64,000 nt of DNA from Crambe crambe (lineage: Eukaryota > Porifera > Demospongiae > Poecilosclerida > Crambeidae): contig OZ004585.1 in NCBI GenBank assembly GCA_963924555.1, positions 4,043,488-4,107,487 of the forward strand, read 5' to 3'. The notes below the pieces were generated by a model. The model did not search any database and was not told where the DNA came from. It worked only from the letters and a program-made list of their open reading frames with translations. Of this stretch, positions 33,351 to 47,100 are shown one piece after another. How positions within the stretch are numbered: the stretch's first letter is position 1; each line of letters begins with the position of its first letter. Both the position numbers and the translations under genes were made by a program.

Positions 33351-34173
33351 GCACTTGGCCACATGACCATTTAAACTAATTAAATATCAGATCCTGTGGT
33401 AATGGAATATAGTTAACTAAGATATCCATTTGGATATGACTGCAGGGTAGCCATACACTCAAGATTTTGAACCATATTCAAGAGGTTTGAGTCTGATCCT
33501 GGTTTGTATCTGTATCTGTATTCTGAGTATTCTCGTGAGCCTATTTCCAGAGTGATTAATTTTTGTTATATCCTGCATCCTCAGCTCTTGTCACTAGGTC
33601 TACATACTTGTTGCTCTTTTTCTTAGCATGCAGCTTCATGAGCGAGTGTGTACATGTCAAATGGAATAGTCAGCTCAATAATTTGTTTGTGTCATCCCAT
33701 GGAGTGGAGTACACAATGTGAGCCGGAAAGAGATAGTTATCACCCAGGTCTGCCATTATCGAAGTTGTTTGGGGTAGATGATCTTTGGTGAAATCTAGTG
33801 AATCAGATGTTGTTATATTATGTAATCTATGTACATGCTCAATGCACCACTATTCCTCATGCATTGTTTGATCTTGTTCAGGGGGGAGGTATCATTACCG
33901 AAGAGACTTGCTCGCAACCACTGTAGCAAAATCACATTTCAGGAGAGAAGAAAAGAAAAGAGAACTCACCAACCTACCTCGCCAAGATGACCTGGCAAGA
34001 CACCTCTCTCCAACAACAGCAGATATCTGGGCATCAGCCACTCACCTTTTCTTCCAGAGCCCACTTATCTTTCTGGAGCTCCGAGGCACTTTCTTGGGTG
34101 AGATGGGTCTCATAGTTTGTGACAGTGACTTGTAACTGCTTCTGAATCCAGGAGATTGGGAACTGGATTGTCA

Positions 34174-34215
<42 letters not shown>

Positions 34216-34403
34216 ATGACAACCTTTACCATTTTTTCCTACAAGGTTGGTATGCGGTTGGCCCTTGGAAAAAATTTATATTAAAAGAAATAAAACAATA
34301 CAACAAATATGTATAACAACAAACTACTTCATTCCAGTAGAGGAATTGTAGCAGCTAAAATAAAAGTATACAGTAAGCTTATGTAGGAAAAGCTGATTTG
34401 AGA
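33351..34403. other. Intergenic stretch with a (CT)n tract
   Basis: A perfect (TC)n run of ~38 bp lies at 34175-34212. No gene recognised; the 75-codon frame at 33908 has no features. Confidence 0.6.
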
Positions 34404-35158
34404 TCAAAATTTCTCGATAATATGTACACAGTTACCACCATAGTCAGCTACATATATCTTTCCCTCACTATCAACTGTTATGCCTATAAGATCTGTAAAC
34501 TCTTTTCTCTTTAATGAAGAGAGGTAGTCTCCTTCAAGATTGAATGCATATATTTTGCGCTTTTTACTACGTTTATCATCAACCAATACTCGGTTATTAG
34601 AATCAACACATATTCCCTTAGGTGAGCGAAGTTTTTTACTACCAAAGTGTCTGATGAATCTTCCATCAACATCAAAAACCTGTATACGATTATTGTTAGT
34701 ATCTGTAACATAAACAGTGCCATCATTGATCACTGCAACATCACGTGGTTTATTAAACTCTTCCCTTTCCCCACCAAATATATACTTGAGAAATTCAAGA
34801 TTCAAGTCCAGCACTTGTATCCTGTTGTTCTCTTGGTCTGCGATGTAAACTCTTCCCAATCTTTGATTAATTGAAATACCACAATTACCATTTATCCCAC
34901 CAACAGATTTGACAATGACTCCTTCGAAGGTGTACTTTGTGATGGATTCATTTGCTGTATCTGTAATGAATATGTGTGTACCATCTGTTGATACTCCTCT
35001 GGGACGTGGATTTCTCTTTCCTCGGAGTATAAAAGAGTGGAGTTTCTTTTTATCTTTAGAAAAGATCTTGACATGTTCAGCAGAATCATCTCCAACTATT
35101 ATTATCTCATCATCATCAGTCACTGCTAGCATAGTAGGACTTGAGAAATTGATCACTC
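34404..35158 (-). CDS. Locus B NHL-repeat exon
   Basis: Acceptor TTATCATTGCAG, then a phase-1 start (Gly-Val-Ile-Asn-Phe) and an open frame to TGA 34404-34406. Six NHL blades are visible, e.g. RPRGVSTDGTHIFITDT, RLGRVYIADQENNRIQVLD, KPRDVAVINDGTVYVTDTNN, SPKGICVDSNNRVLV and LIGITVDSEGKIYVADYGGN; the first (SPTMLAVTDDDEIIIVGDD) is more diverged. The first in-frame ATG (35130-35132) lies within blade 1, so a stand-alone start is unlikely and an upstream exon is required. Confidence 0.9.
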
Positions 35159-38100
35159 CTGCAATGATAAAAGGATCATTAATTGTTTCCCAGAGGAAAC
35201 TGCATGGAGCACAAGCAGTAGCTAAATATCACATTAAATACACAAGCATCATGTTTTAGCTACGCAACGTATAGCTAGCTAGTTAATTATCTTTTAAACA
35301 ACAGCTACTTTTACTGTCTACTTGTGATGTGTCTATACTTGTGATGTGTCAGAGTAATCACTCTTCATGACTATAATTACCTTTTTTATCTTGTACCATA
35401 CTCTGCTTATGTGCGCCTTGTTCCACCACCAGGCCCGTGTCATTGTCCCCTGCTCCCCCACCGTGCTCTGCTCCATCTCCCCCACCGTGCTCTGCTCCAT
35501 CTCCCCCACCATGCTCTGGTCCATCACCATGGCCTGCTCCACCACCAAGCCCTGCTCCTACACCAGGTCCTGCTCCCTCACTGTGCCCTGTCTCTCCACT
35601 GAGCCCTACCCCATTGTGCTCTGCCACCCCATTGTGCCCTGCTCTCCTACCAAGCTCCGTTCCCCCACTGGGCCGTGCTTCTCCATCATGCCCTGCATCA
35701 CCCCTCATCCATTTCCAAGCTATGACAGTGATGATAATTAGAATGCCAATGATTAATGTTAATGTGATGACTACTCCAATGACTATCCCAGCAATTTCAC
35801 CAGGGGGAATTCCTCCTCTTGAATCTGTACATTATAGGGAAAATTGCAAGACGAAAGGTATAACCATGACAACGCATTGTTTGATTAGATTTATAAATTA
35901 TACCTGTGGTGGTTGTTGCAAAGGTTGTCATGAAGGTATCTTTACAATATGCAGAAAGAAGGAGAAGAAAGAAAGAATGAAAGAAAGAAGAGATCGAGAA
36001 GAAATAAATAAAGAAAGAAAGAAAGAAAGAAAGAAAGAAGAAAAATCAAAGGAACAAAGGTTATTAGCTCTTTGCTATAATAATTATGCTAGTTGGCGAG
36101 TGAAGCAAACCCCCCCCCCCCCCCCCCCATTCATGGAAATTGAGATTTTAATACATGTCATATTTAATACATAATTATGCACATACATATGTTTCACCTT
36201 TGACCCCACAAATAAAGCAATATACAGCTAGACCTTATTACTTATTACTTTCTACAGCATTTTGTCATAAAGGATTAGGCTTATCTAAATGGATTGTAGG
36301 CACTTGGCTGTGGTAAGCATTATACAGCCTTCTGTGTATGTAACTGTATTATAACTTCATCCTGACACAATATCTTAGCTTAAGAATTTGAAGTACAAAT
36401 GACTTTCACCAATGTGGAATTGCTTCACTCGCCAATTAAATATGCTACACGAACATACCCTAGTTTATACTTTGAAAGTTACTGGGCAAATGAAAAGCAC
36501 ACATAGTGCTGTGGCGCTCTCTAACAAGGGATGACCCATGACCCTCCATAGGACTAACACAATGGATATTGCAGGTGTTTCATGAAATTCATAGCTCTTG
36601 CGTTGAAATGTTGGGTCATAATCAAGTGATAAACTTAGTGAGACTAAAATCTTTAGGCTACAAAGGGAGTGATCAGCTCGTAGTTTGGTAATAGTTGGTG
36701 ATAAGGAGTTACTTGCTTGTTGCCCTTGAGTTAATCTTGCCTCCCCCTTAGATTATATGCACAGAAAAATGAACAGCTAATAATTATTGTCAAACTGATA
36801 CTCTTCTTGACTTTCTCTGCCATACATCCATCCTCCAGATCACTACTTAAGTACAATTCTTTAACTCAATACACAAAATTGGCATTTACTTATGAAAATG
36901 GTAGCTAGGAGAATTAGCCAACAATGAGTCCTCCAAAATATTTCTTTCTCCCACACCCTCCACCTCACAGCCACATGGTCATCTATACCATGTGCAGATC
37001 CACCCTTTCCTTTGCCCCCCTCCCCCCTTCTATATCCCAGATTTGCAGTAAAAGCCCTAATTATGATTAACAGATATTTCTAATTTGGATGGAAGTTTGT
37101 AGACATGCATGCCTTGCCCTAGCTCTGGTGGTTCTTACCATTTGGTAATCCTTTTGATAGTGTTATATTGAATTGCTGTGTCAGCATTCCCCTTTCATTG
37201 CCATCATTTTCAAATTCCACAGTAATATTGTACATTCCAATATCAGATTCTCTGAAATCCAAGAGCACAATTTTCATATCATATTTACAGAGGGTGACAT
37301 TTGGTTCGATGCAAGTCTGTTGCTGCTCTATTCCAAACCTTTCATTACTAGTACAGAGTTGGGTGGAGAAAGTTATCAGATTAGAACATAGGTACACTTG
37401 TTCTCTATCCTTTCTAACAGTTAGTGTTCTGATATTTTTGATCATATTACAAAATCCACCATCAATAAACTTTATTCTTGTGTCTATTGATACATTATCA
37501 TTCACTGTAGCAGCAAGTGGCACAATTGAAGCATTATCATCAAAGCGAGAAAAAACAGGTTGTCCTACATTAATGAAAATATTGAAGGATGACTTTTTCT
37601 TCAAGTTAAAGTATACACATGCATAGCACATTACCTCGTACAAACAAGCACAATGATGCTGGTTGTATAGTATTGTTATCCACTCCACAATGGTAGGTGC
37701 CTTCTGCAAAACCATTAACCTCACGTATGGTCAACTCATTTCCATTTTGGCGAAATGAATCATTCAGAGTTAAAGGTGCTCCTAAATCATCCAGTGAGTC
37801 ATTCCCATTCATGTATCTCCTTATGAACCAGGATGAAGAAGATGCATCAGGACCAGAGCACCGTGCTGATACTTGAATGTCAGAAAAGGGATCTACAGCT
37901 AAAGGCAGAGAGTACAATAATTATTGTAACGTTGTGACCTTAGTAGATAGCTTCAATGTTGTATGTTTGCTTAATTAGTATAGTCATAAACTGTCTATCT
38001 CATGATCACCCCATGATCACCTTTGTGTCAGTCACTAACTATAAAAGAATAGTCAGACTAGTCTCATCTGCTCTCTCTCTCTCCTTCCAAAATTATTCTG

Positions 38101-41100
38101 CTGCTAAGAAATATGTAAAACTCGGCCTACAACAGTACATTATCACAGTGAATTTATCATATCTGAGGAGAGAGGGACACATGAGAGCCAGAATGGCTGT
38201 CATTAGGTTGTTTTTTCCCAAGGGCCACTCACACACAAAGTTATAAAAACCTTGTAGGAAACAAAGAAGCTAGCTAAGACTGGTAAAGGTCATCACATAA
38301 CAGTTATTTCGATAAGGTGTTATCACATACGTAAGTTGCACACATGAATAACCATAAGTCGGCCTGCAAAAATTGAGTGGGCAGGGGTTGTCATGAGCAA
38401 TGGCATGAGAAGGCTAGTATGCCCTTCTATCACTGTAGTAAGTACCGAGATCACAAGAATAAACTCTAGAGTGCCTGTGAACTTATTAGTGTTTGTATCT
38501 TGAACATGTATTATTAAGCCACCCTAGCCCTAGCCGAACTATTGTATGATAGTGCAATCATTTTTCTGAGTAGTTAGTGTGGTATAAAAATTATAGCTTT
38601 TGGTTAATGAACCCCTGGATGATGATAATGAAGGGCCAGATGACAATGGCATTTTTACAAGTCACTGTAAAATGTTTTCTGCATGTTCTTCATATGGAGT
38701 CATATAGCACATTAAAGGTGTTCCATCTTCAAGTAAATGGAAAAGAAGTAATCTGATGTTATGAAAGTAAATGTCTTGATCCATGCTTAGAGGATAGCTA
38801 CATTAATTTTGTAGCTATAAGTTAGGAGTAGCGACGTCAAACTGGAAGTCGTGCATGGGCGGATACGTGTACAGAATGTGAACAGCTGGAACTGGAGAGA
38901 GTGTGTGTAAGAATGGAGATCCACAAGTTCTTGATAAGCTGTTAGAGAAGAAGTTGCTCCCAGGGGTAGAAATAGTGAATATCAGCACTATATTTTATGA
39001 TTTCATAGCTTTATGCTTGCACTATGTACATTTCTTACAAAAATAATGTCATAATTGCATGATCAAAATTGTAAATAGATGAAAACTCAAACACACATAT
39101 TCCTTACCCCTATCTACGAATAGTTAGGTGCACAAAGTCGCTCTTAGTTACTATAGATTACTTTTTCGTGGATTAACCTGAGAAATTAATGATTGTGAAA
39201 AAGTGGGCAGGGCAACATTTAACTACTGCATAGCAAATTGTCATGTCTTGGAGCAATCTGTGCTGATGCTGGCATAACAATATAAGTATAAGCATGAGTG
39301 AAGAGGCTTTAAAGAACTATTTACCCAAGCTGCTAAAAATCAGGCATTTTTAGGTAATAGTCAATCTCTGTCTATCAGATACTGTAGTGTGCACCATTTT
39401 TCAAATTTGAAGAAAATTGGTGGCTTCAATCCAGAGATATACAAAAAAGCATAGATACACACAATTTTCCTTTAAATAGAGAAGTCCCGCCCACTACATT
39501 AAGAATTATTTTAAATTCTGTATAATTAGTGACAATGTTCTAAGTCCGCAACTGCTTGGTCGATTTCAGCGCTTCAAAGTTCTCCTGGTTTCTCTAAGTT
39601 GGCAGAAAAAGATATCAAAAATTAGAATCCTACAATTAAGATTTGATTTTGACCTGATATCGCTATTAGGAGCTCCTACCTTGAATAAGTTTACTAAGCT
39701 AGTCTCGTTCCCAGATCGCTTTTTTCTCCCTATGAAATTGCACAGGGAGAAAAAAAGCGGTCTGGGAACGAGACTATACTAAGCTTAGTATGTACTGGTA
39801 AAATCCTTGGAAGTAATACCATTTACAAGGAACTGATAGTGAATGTTCTATTTTTTAAGTGGAACCACATAGAAAGTTCAGAGCTCGAGAGAAGCTAGTT
39901 CATGCTATGAAATGCTTATGGGAAAAAGCAACAAGGTACCAAAGGTAGCATTGATAGCTTAGCTATTTGCAAGCATAGCTATAAGCTGGAAAACCTACCT
40001 TTTTTCCACACGACTCTCTGCTGTTGGATTCTTCGTGCACGAAGCTTTCATGGCTGACTAGCTAGCTTTAGTTCTAAGCTCTAAACTCTGCTGTCCTCAC
40101 TAAACTATCGGCTGAGAACTCATGGGTAAGGTTGCTGATATTAGTACAAGATGTCTAATTGCAGGGGGGGTCAGACAAGGTCAATTATTGCTGAGTAGGC
40201 ACTTTTTATTCACATATTTAAATACATTTTTTGAAGGTGCTATTCATTGAGGTGTGTATGCTTTGAATGGACTCAAATTGGACTATACAAGATCTAATAG
40301 GTAGATTTCTGAAACCCAATCAATCCCTGTCCCTGTCCTGTTTTGGAGATTCAGAAAAAGGTTAAGGTTAATTGCTAACTGAATTTCAAAGCCCAGCAAA
40401 GACTGGTTTGCTTTCTAGCAACTAGCTTACTAGATCTTCCTTGTGCCCAGGGAAATTATCTATAAATGCTTAAAGCTAGAGAAACAGAAAACATCAGGTT
40501 AATTATATTCCTTACTATGCACCTTTCTTGTGAGTCAATTTCATGAAAAGCTTATCCGACCCCCCGTGTATGCTAGGAAAGAAAATGGTGTTCATTCCAG
40601 TGGCCTCACTAAACTATCAGTGTTTGCTGAGCAATAGCTGAGAGAGAGGAGATGGCATGCAATTGTGGCCCTAGGGCTAAATAAGCTCCAGAGTGCATGA
40701 AAGAGCAGAAAGATTACAGTATTGCAGCGAGCGAGCTGACTCTCAGGTCATGACTCATTGAAATTTTAAATATATATATCTATGTCTACACTCCAAAATG
40801 CCCCAGGCGTATGTACGTACGTACGTGTCGTGCAATAGTAGCGCCCTGCGCGTGCATTTATGCGCATGCTCCAATTGTAATTGCTTGATTGATTTCTACA
40901 GTCGAATCGACAATGCACCGGAAGTCCATTGCCGTAATACAATCCCGTGTTGAACTTTGCACGAGTAACCACGTAATCTAGCGATGTTCGCGCAACTACG
41001 TGCATTTACGTCAATTTACTTCAATTCGCGCGAACTTCATCCGCGAGCGGATGGCGAAGGATCGCGAGAAATCATCCGCGCTATCACGTGAACGTGCTAT

Positions 41101-44100
41101 TTTTTTCATGCGAATTTGGCTATTCATGGTGCGCGCATTTATATATAACTTGGTAATTTCCCCCCCCCCCCCCCCCCCCTCCCAGGCATACTACAGCAGC
41201 ACTAATCCAAGATGCTAGCCATTCTATAATATTATACATCATATTGCTGTTGTTATTTGTTTATTTTCAATGATAATTATATGAAATTTGGATACATAAG
41301 ATTGTCAGAGAAACATTTGTATGATTAATTCTGAAGACACCTTGACAGGAATAGCTCATTTTTAGCTGGAGTAGCGGTACAATAAACCTACACTTGAAAT
41401 AGTGATTCTAGTATTTTTCTTGTATCAGTTGATATTTAGTATCCGTGTTTCAATATCCAAGAGCTGTCAGGGGACTAACTGTAAATTAAGGATAAACAAA
41501 TATCAATGAATAATGGACAAAAAATATGGACTGGTTGAAGTAAAGCACAACACATTTTGAAACCTTCAAGTATGAAAATAGTCATACAACTACAAAGCCC
41601 GACATCTGACTGTCAGTCACATGACCATATATATCAGACTGCCAGCCACATGACTACAAAGCCCAACATATAACTATATATCAGACTGCCAGCCACATGA
41701 CTACAAAGCCCAACATGATTATATATGACTGCCAGTCACATGACCACAAAGACAAAGCCCAACATAATAATTATATCAGACTGCCAGTCACATGACCACA
41801 AAGCCCAACATATATATCAGACTGCCAGTCACATGACCACAAAGCCCAACATATAATTATATTAGACTGCCAGCCACATGACTACAAAGCCCAACATATA
41901 ACTATATATCAGACTGCCAGCCACATGACTACAAAGCCCAACATGATTATATATGACTGCCAGTCACATGACCACAAAGACAAAGCCCAACATAATAATT
42001 ATATCAGACTGCCAGTCACATGACCACAAAGCCCAACATATATATCAGACTGCCAGTCACATGACCACAAAGCCCAACATATAATTATATTAGACTGCCA
42101 GCCACATGACTACAAAGCCCAACATATAACTATATATCAGACTGCCAGCCACATGACTACAAAGCCCAACATGATTATATATGACTGCCAGTCACATGAC
42201 CACAAAGACAAAGCCCAACATAATAATTATATCAGACTGCCAGTCACATGACCACAAAGCCCAACATATATATCAGACTGCCAGTCACATGACCACAAAG
42301 CCCAACATATAATTATATTAGACTGCCAGCCACACAACTACAAAGCCCAACATGTCACATGACCACTAAACACAAAATATCAGACTGCCAGTCACATGAC
42401 CACAAAGCCCAACATATATATCAGACTGCCAGCCACACAACTACAAAATATCAGACTGTCAGTCACATGACCACAAAGCCCAACATATATATATATATCA
42501 GACTGCCAGCCACATGACTACAAAGCCCAACATATATATCAGACTGCCAGCCACACAACTACAAAGTCCAACATAATATCAGACTGCCAGTCACATGACC
42601 GCAAAGCCCAATATAATTATATATATATACAAGTGAATGCAAAAATTTCTTTGAAATAAAAATGTGAAGTAGGGATGGCCACAAATTTAGCACATATAGC
42701 TATTATAACTGCAGCTTCATTATAAAAACCAAGTACTGCAGCATCAAAGCAGTATGGCCCAAAAATCGAGCTGGAATATGTATTATAACTGCATGCAAGA
42801 GAGTGAACTTAGTGAAGTGACCCCTTACCCATCATCAAGTACAAGATACTATTCCTACTTCACTCCCATGATCCAAGGGAGTGAAGTAGGAATAGTATCT
42901 CGTACTTGATGATGGGTAAGGGGTCACTTCACTAAGTTCACTCTCTTGCATGCAGTTATAATACATATTCCAGCTCGATTTTTGGGCCATACTGCTTTGA
43001 TGCTGCAGTACTTGGTTTTTATAATGAAGCTGCAGTTATAATAGCTATATGTGCTAAATTTGTGGCCATCCCTACTTCACATTTTTATTTCGAAGAAATT
43101 TTTGCATTCACTTGTTTGCATTCTTTTTCTTTGTGATTATGAAAATTGATAGACACTAAAGGTATAGCTAATGCTTCCTTAATTGTGACCGGCTCTGGGA
43201 AAACCCTCCGTCGGGTGAAAATTAATTGTTATGGTAAAATTTATTATCTATGGCCCTTTGGCTCTTTATTGCGCAAGTTTCAAAGCTATAGCTTTTATGA
43301 CGCCTGAGGAACAGCTCTTAGAAAGATCGAGGTAGCGTCCATTAGCGTTATTGTTTTTTCGAGAAAAGCTGACTAAGCAACGTGAACATTATTTCCGGAC
43401 ATGCCCGTGGACTAGTAAATTGACGGTGGGTGGGGTTTCGAACTGTAGTTAGTAAGAAGCTAGTTTCTTGCCTTTTGGCTCGAGAAAGGTCCAACCGAAG
43501 CTCCGAGAAGAGAAGCAAGGTACTGAAGGTAGCGCAGATAGCTTAGTAAGTTCATATTTCCCAGCGCATAAGCTGGAAAGCCTGCCTAAAGTTCAATGAA
43601 TTTCAGCCTGACTAGAATCTCTGTGCACGAAGCTTCAATGGCTGACTAGCTAACTTTAGCGCTTCATTCGAAGCCTTTGTAGTTGTAGTCTGAGCTCCAA
43701 ACTTCATCTGTGCTTTGTTCAAGGATCATATTTGTCATTTATGCTTAAAAATTTTTTTTGCCAAATTTTGGCACTGCCAACTAAACATGCTCATATCTGA
43801 TAATTGATTTTTGCACCGGACGGAGCGTTTTCCCAGAGCCGGTCACAATTGATTTAATGATCAAATTTTATAGTATTTCAGGGAGGAGAGTTTGAAGGAT
43901 GATCATCTGCAGTGTAATGGAGTACTGAAAGGAGTGAACATTTTAAAAGTGAACAGCATTAGCTAATTGTTACATATGTGATCACTGAAATAATTATTAA
44001 GATGGCACGTATGTCTTGCTTGAGGGAGGAGTATGGGGAGTTTATGCAGTGGCTGTGCATATTTGGTGTACCCGTGTTGAACTTTGCGCGCGCTTACGCG

Positions 44101-47100
44101 GATTATTGCGATAAATCGCGTGCAAAATGACCGCGAAGATATGCCTGATAGCGCGGGATTACGCGTTATTCTGGCCCCTCTTCCTGCAGATTCACGTTAA
44201 TGAAATCGCGCAAAAAACCATGCAACATAGGTGGATATAAATGCGCAAGTTAAAAATCATGCGTATTATTTAATAACGCAAGATTATAAGTGAGGTGCAT
44301 GTGATGCAATGTACACATGGCATCGACAGGTAGGTAAGAAGGACTGAGCTTTTTGTATGTAAGCAAACTAGCTAATCTTGCTTTATAATTAGGTACTTAC
44401 TACTAGCTAGCTATAGCAGGGAGAAGGTGCTTCTGGCATGCAGTCTAGTACTGGCCTTTGTAGTGATGTGAGGGAGTCTGTTATGCTTCTGATATACTTT
44501 GTGACAGGCTCTCTGATTATATGTTGGGCTTTGTGGTCATGTGACTGTGACTATAGGTTGGGCTTTGTAGTTGTGTGGCTGGCAGTCTGGCAGTCTGATA
44601 TATTAGCTATGTTGGGCTTTGTAGTCGTGTGGCTGGCAGTCTGATATTATGTTGGGCTTTGTGGTCATGTGACTGGCAGTCTGATATAATTTTTATGTTG
44701 GGCTTTGTAGTCATGTGGCTGGTAGTCTGATATATATGTTGGGCTTTGTGGTCATGTGACTGGCAGTCTGATATGTTGGACTTTGTAGTTGTGTGGCTGG
44801 CAGTCTGATATATATGTATGGCTTTGTGGGCAGTCTGCATCTGATATTATGTTGGGCTTTGTGTTTTGTGGTCATGTGACTGGTAGTTATATATATATAT
44901 GTTGGGCTTTGTAGTCATGTGGCTGACAGCCTGATATATAGTTATATGTTGGGCTTGTAGTCATGTGGCTGGCAGTCTGATATAGTGACCGGCTCTGGGA
45001 AAACCCTCCGTCCGGTGCAAAAATCAATTATCAGATATGAGCACGTTTAGTTGGCAGTGCCAAAATTTGGCTAAAAAAATTTTTAAGCATAAATGACAAA
45101 TATGATCCTTGAACAAAGCACAGATGAAGTTTGGAGCTCAGACTACAAGTACAAAGGCTTCAAATGAAGCGCTAAAGTTAGCTAGTCAGCCATTGAAGCT
45201 TCGTGCACGGAGATTCTAGTCAGGCTGAAATTCATTGAACTTTAGGCAGGCTTTCCAGCTTATGCGCTGGGAAATATGAACTTACTAAGCTATCTGCGCT
45301 ACCTTCGGTACCTTGCTTCTCTTCTCGGAGCTTTGGTTGGACCTTTCTCGAGCCAAAAGGCAAGAAACTAGCTTCTTACTAACTACAGTTCGAAACCCCA
45401 CCCACCGTCAATTTAATAGTCCACGGGCATGTCCGGAAATAATGTTCACGTTGCTTAGTCAGCTTTTCTCGAAAAAACAATAACGCTAATGGATGCTACC
45501 TCGATCTTTCTAAGAGCTGTTCCTCAGGCGTCATAAAAGCTATAGCTTTGAAATTTGCGCAATAAAGAGCCAAAGGGCCCATAGATAATAAATTTTACCA
45601 TAACAAAATTAATTTTCACCGGATGGAGGGTTTTCCCAGAGCCGGTCACAAATTTATCAGAGAGTGCGGTAGCACTCTCTATGTAGGGATGACTCGGACG
45701 GCCGCGCGCGCCGCCTATAGACTAATACAAAAGTGAAATTCCAGTTCCCCCACTTAGACCTAATAATAGCTACTGTGAATGATTATCCAGCCTACTAGAG
45801 CCTACTACAATGTGCAGACCAAGTTTCAGGACCAGGGAGCTTACCGTTTCAGAAATACGGCAAGCAGGTAAATCGCTATATTCTTCTTCTTCTCTATCAG
45901 AGAGTGCGGTAGCACTCTCTATGTAGGGATGACTCGGACGGCCGCGCGCGCCGCCTATAGACTAATACAAAAGTGAAATTCCAGTTCCCCCACTTAGACC
46001 TAACAAAAGCTACTGTGAATGATTATCCAGCCTACTAGAGCCTACTACAATGTGCAGACCAAGTTTCAGGACCAGGGAGCTTACCGTTTCAGAAATACGG
46101 CAAGCAGGTAAATCGCTATATTCTTCTTCTTCTCTATTATTATTATTATTATTATTATTCTTCTTATTATTATTCTTCTTAGACAACCATATCTCTCGAA
46201 CCACTCAAGCTACAGCTATGATTTCTGGACAAATCCACTCCAAATTCTACGAACTACGATCTTTTCTACTCGTTGATCCTCGAAAGAGTCGATGAAAAAG
46301 GAGACACTATGGAGCACAGCACTCGACTAATTCAATTAGGAAGCCATCTTTTCTATAATACGCATGCGCATGTATTTCAATATCCAATTATTCGAAATCA
46401 TAATATTACTCAGCTGTCTCTAGCTAGCTAGCTAGCTCTAGCTCTGGATAATGATGATGATAGGCTACTGTATCGATTCGAGGATTTAGATTCACCACGG
46501 TAGACTCTATTTCAGCATCTTCGACCTCCAAGTACGGCTCAACAACACAACACCTTGACTCGATAAATGATTGGGCTGGTATGCTATTGGAGAACTTCTT
46601 TCATCTGTCCCTGCATACACATAGAAGAATGAACTCTAATCATAGCTAAAACCATAAAAGAGAGGAAAAAAGACCAGGAACAAGTAAGGGAAAAAGCATT
46701 TCGTGAAATGAAAAAAAGATGTAGGGATGACCACTGCTCAAAAAAGTAAGGAAACAAGAAGGATGGAAATGGGATCAATCTTTGTTCTGTATATCCAGCC
46801 AACAATCCCTACATATACGTCAGGTAACTTCAGATTATAGTGTAGTAATGTGTGTATATGTAGGGATTGTTGGCTGGATATACAGAACAAAGATTGATCC
46901 CATTTCCATCCTTCTTGTTTCCTTACTTTTTTGAGCAGTGGTCATCCCTACATCTTTTTTTCATTTCACGAAATGCTTTTTCCCTTACTTGTTATTATTC
47001 TTCTTATTATTATTCTTCTTCTTAGACAACCATATCTCTCGAACTACTCAAGCTACAGCTATGATTTCTGGACAAATCCACTCCAAATTCTACAAACTAC

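Noticed and set aside
34404-35132. NHL exon as a stand-alone single-exon gene starting at the ATG 35130-35132
   Set aside because: That start truncates blade 1, and a good acceptor in the right phase lies just upstream; kept only as a fallback.
35437-36174. Long plus-strand Pro/Ser-rich ORF
   Set aside because: It is the antisense of the locus B TM/linker exon followed by purine and C tracts; the minus strand carries the domain homology and splice signals.
41600-42628. Regular repeats separated by short variable stretches, resembling a CRISPR array
   Set aside because: Units are direct minisatellite variants with AT-dinucleotide spacing, they recur inverted at three other sites and sit in eukaryotic intron DNA; there are no cas genes.
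46010-46204. Asn/Lys-rich ORF
   Set aside because: Translation of the ATT/CTT microsatellite of MITE-A.
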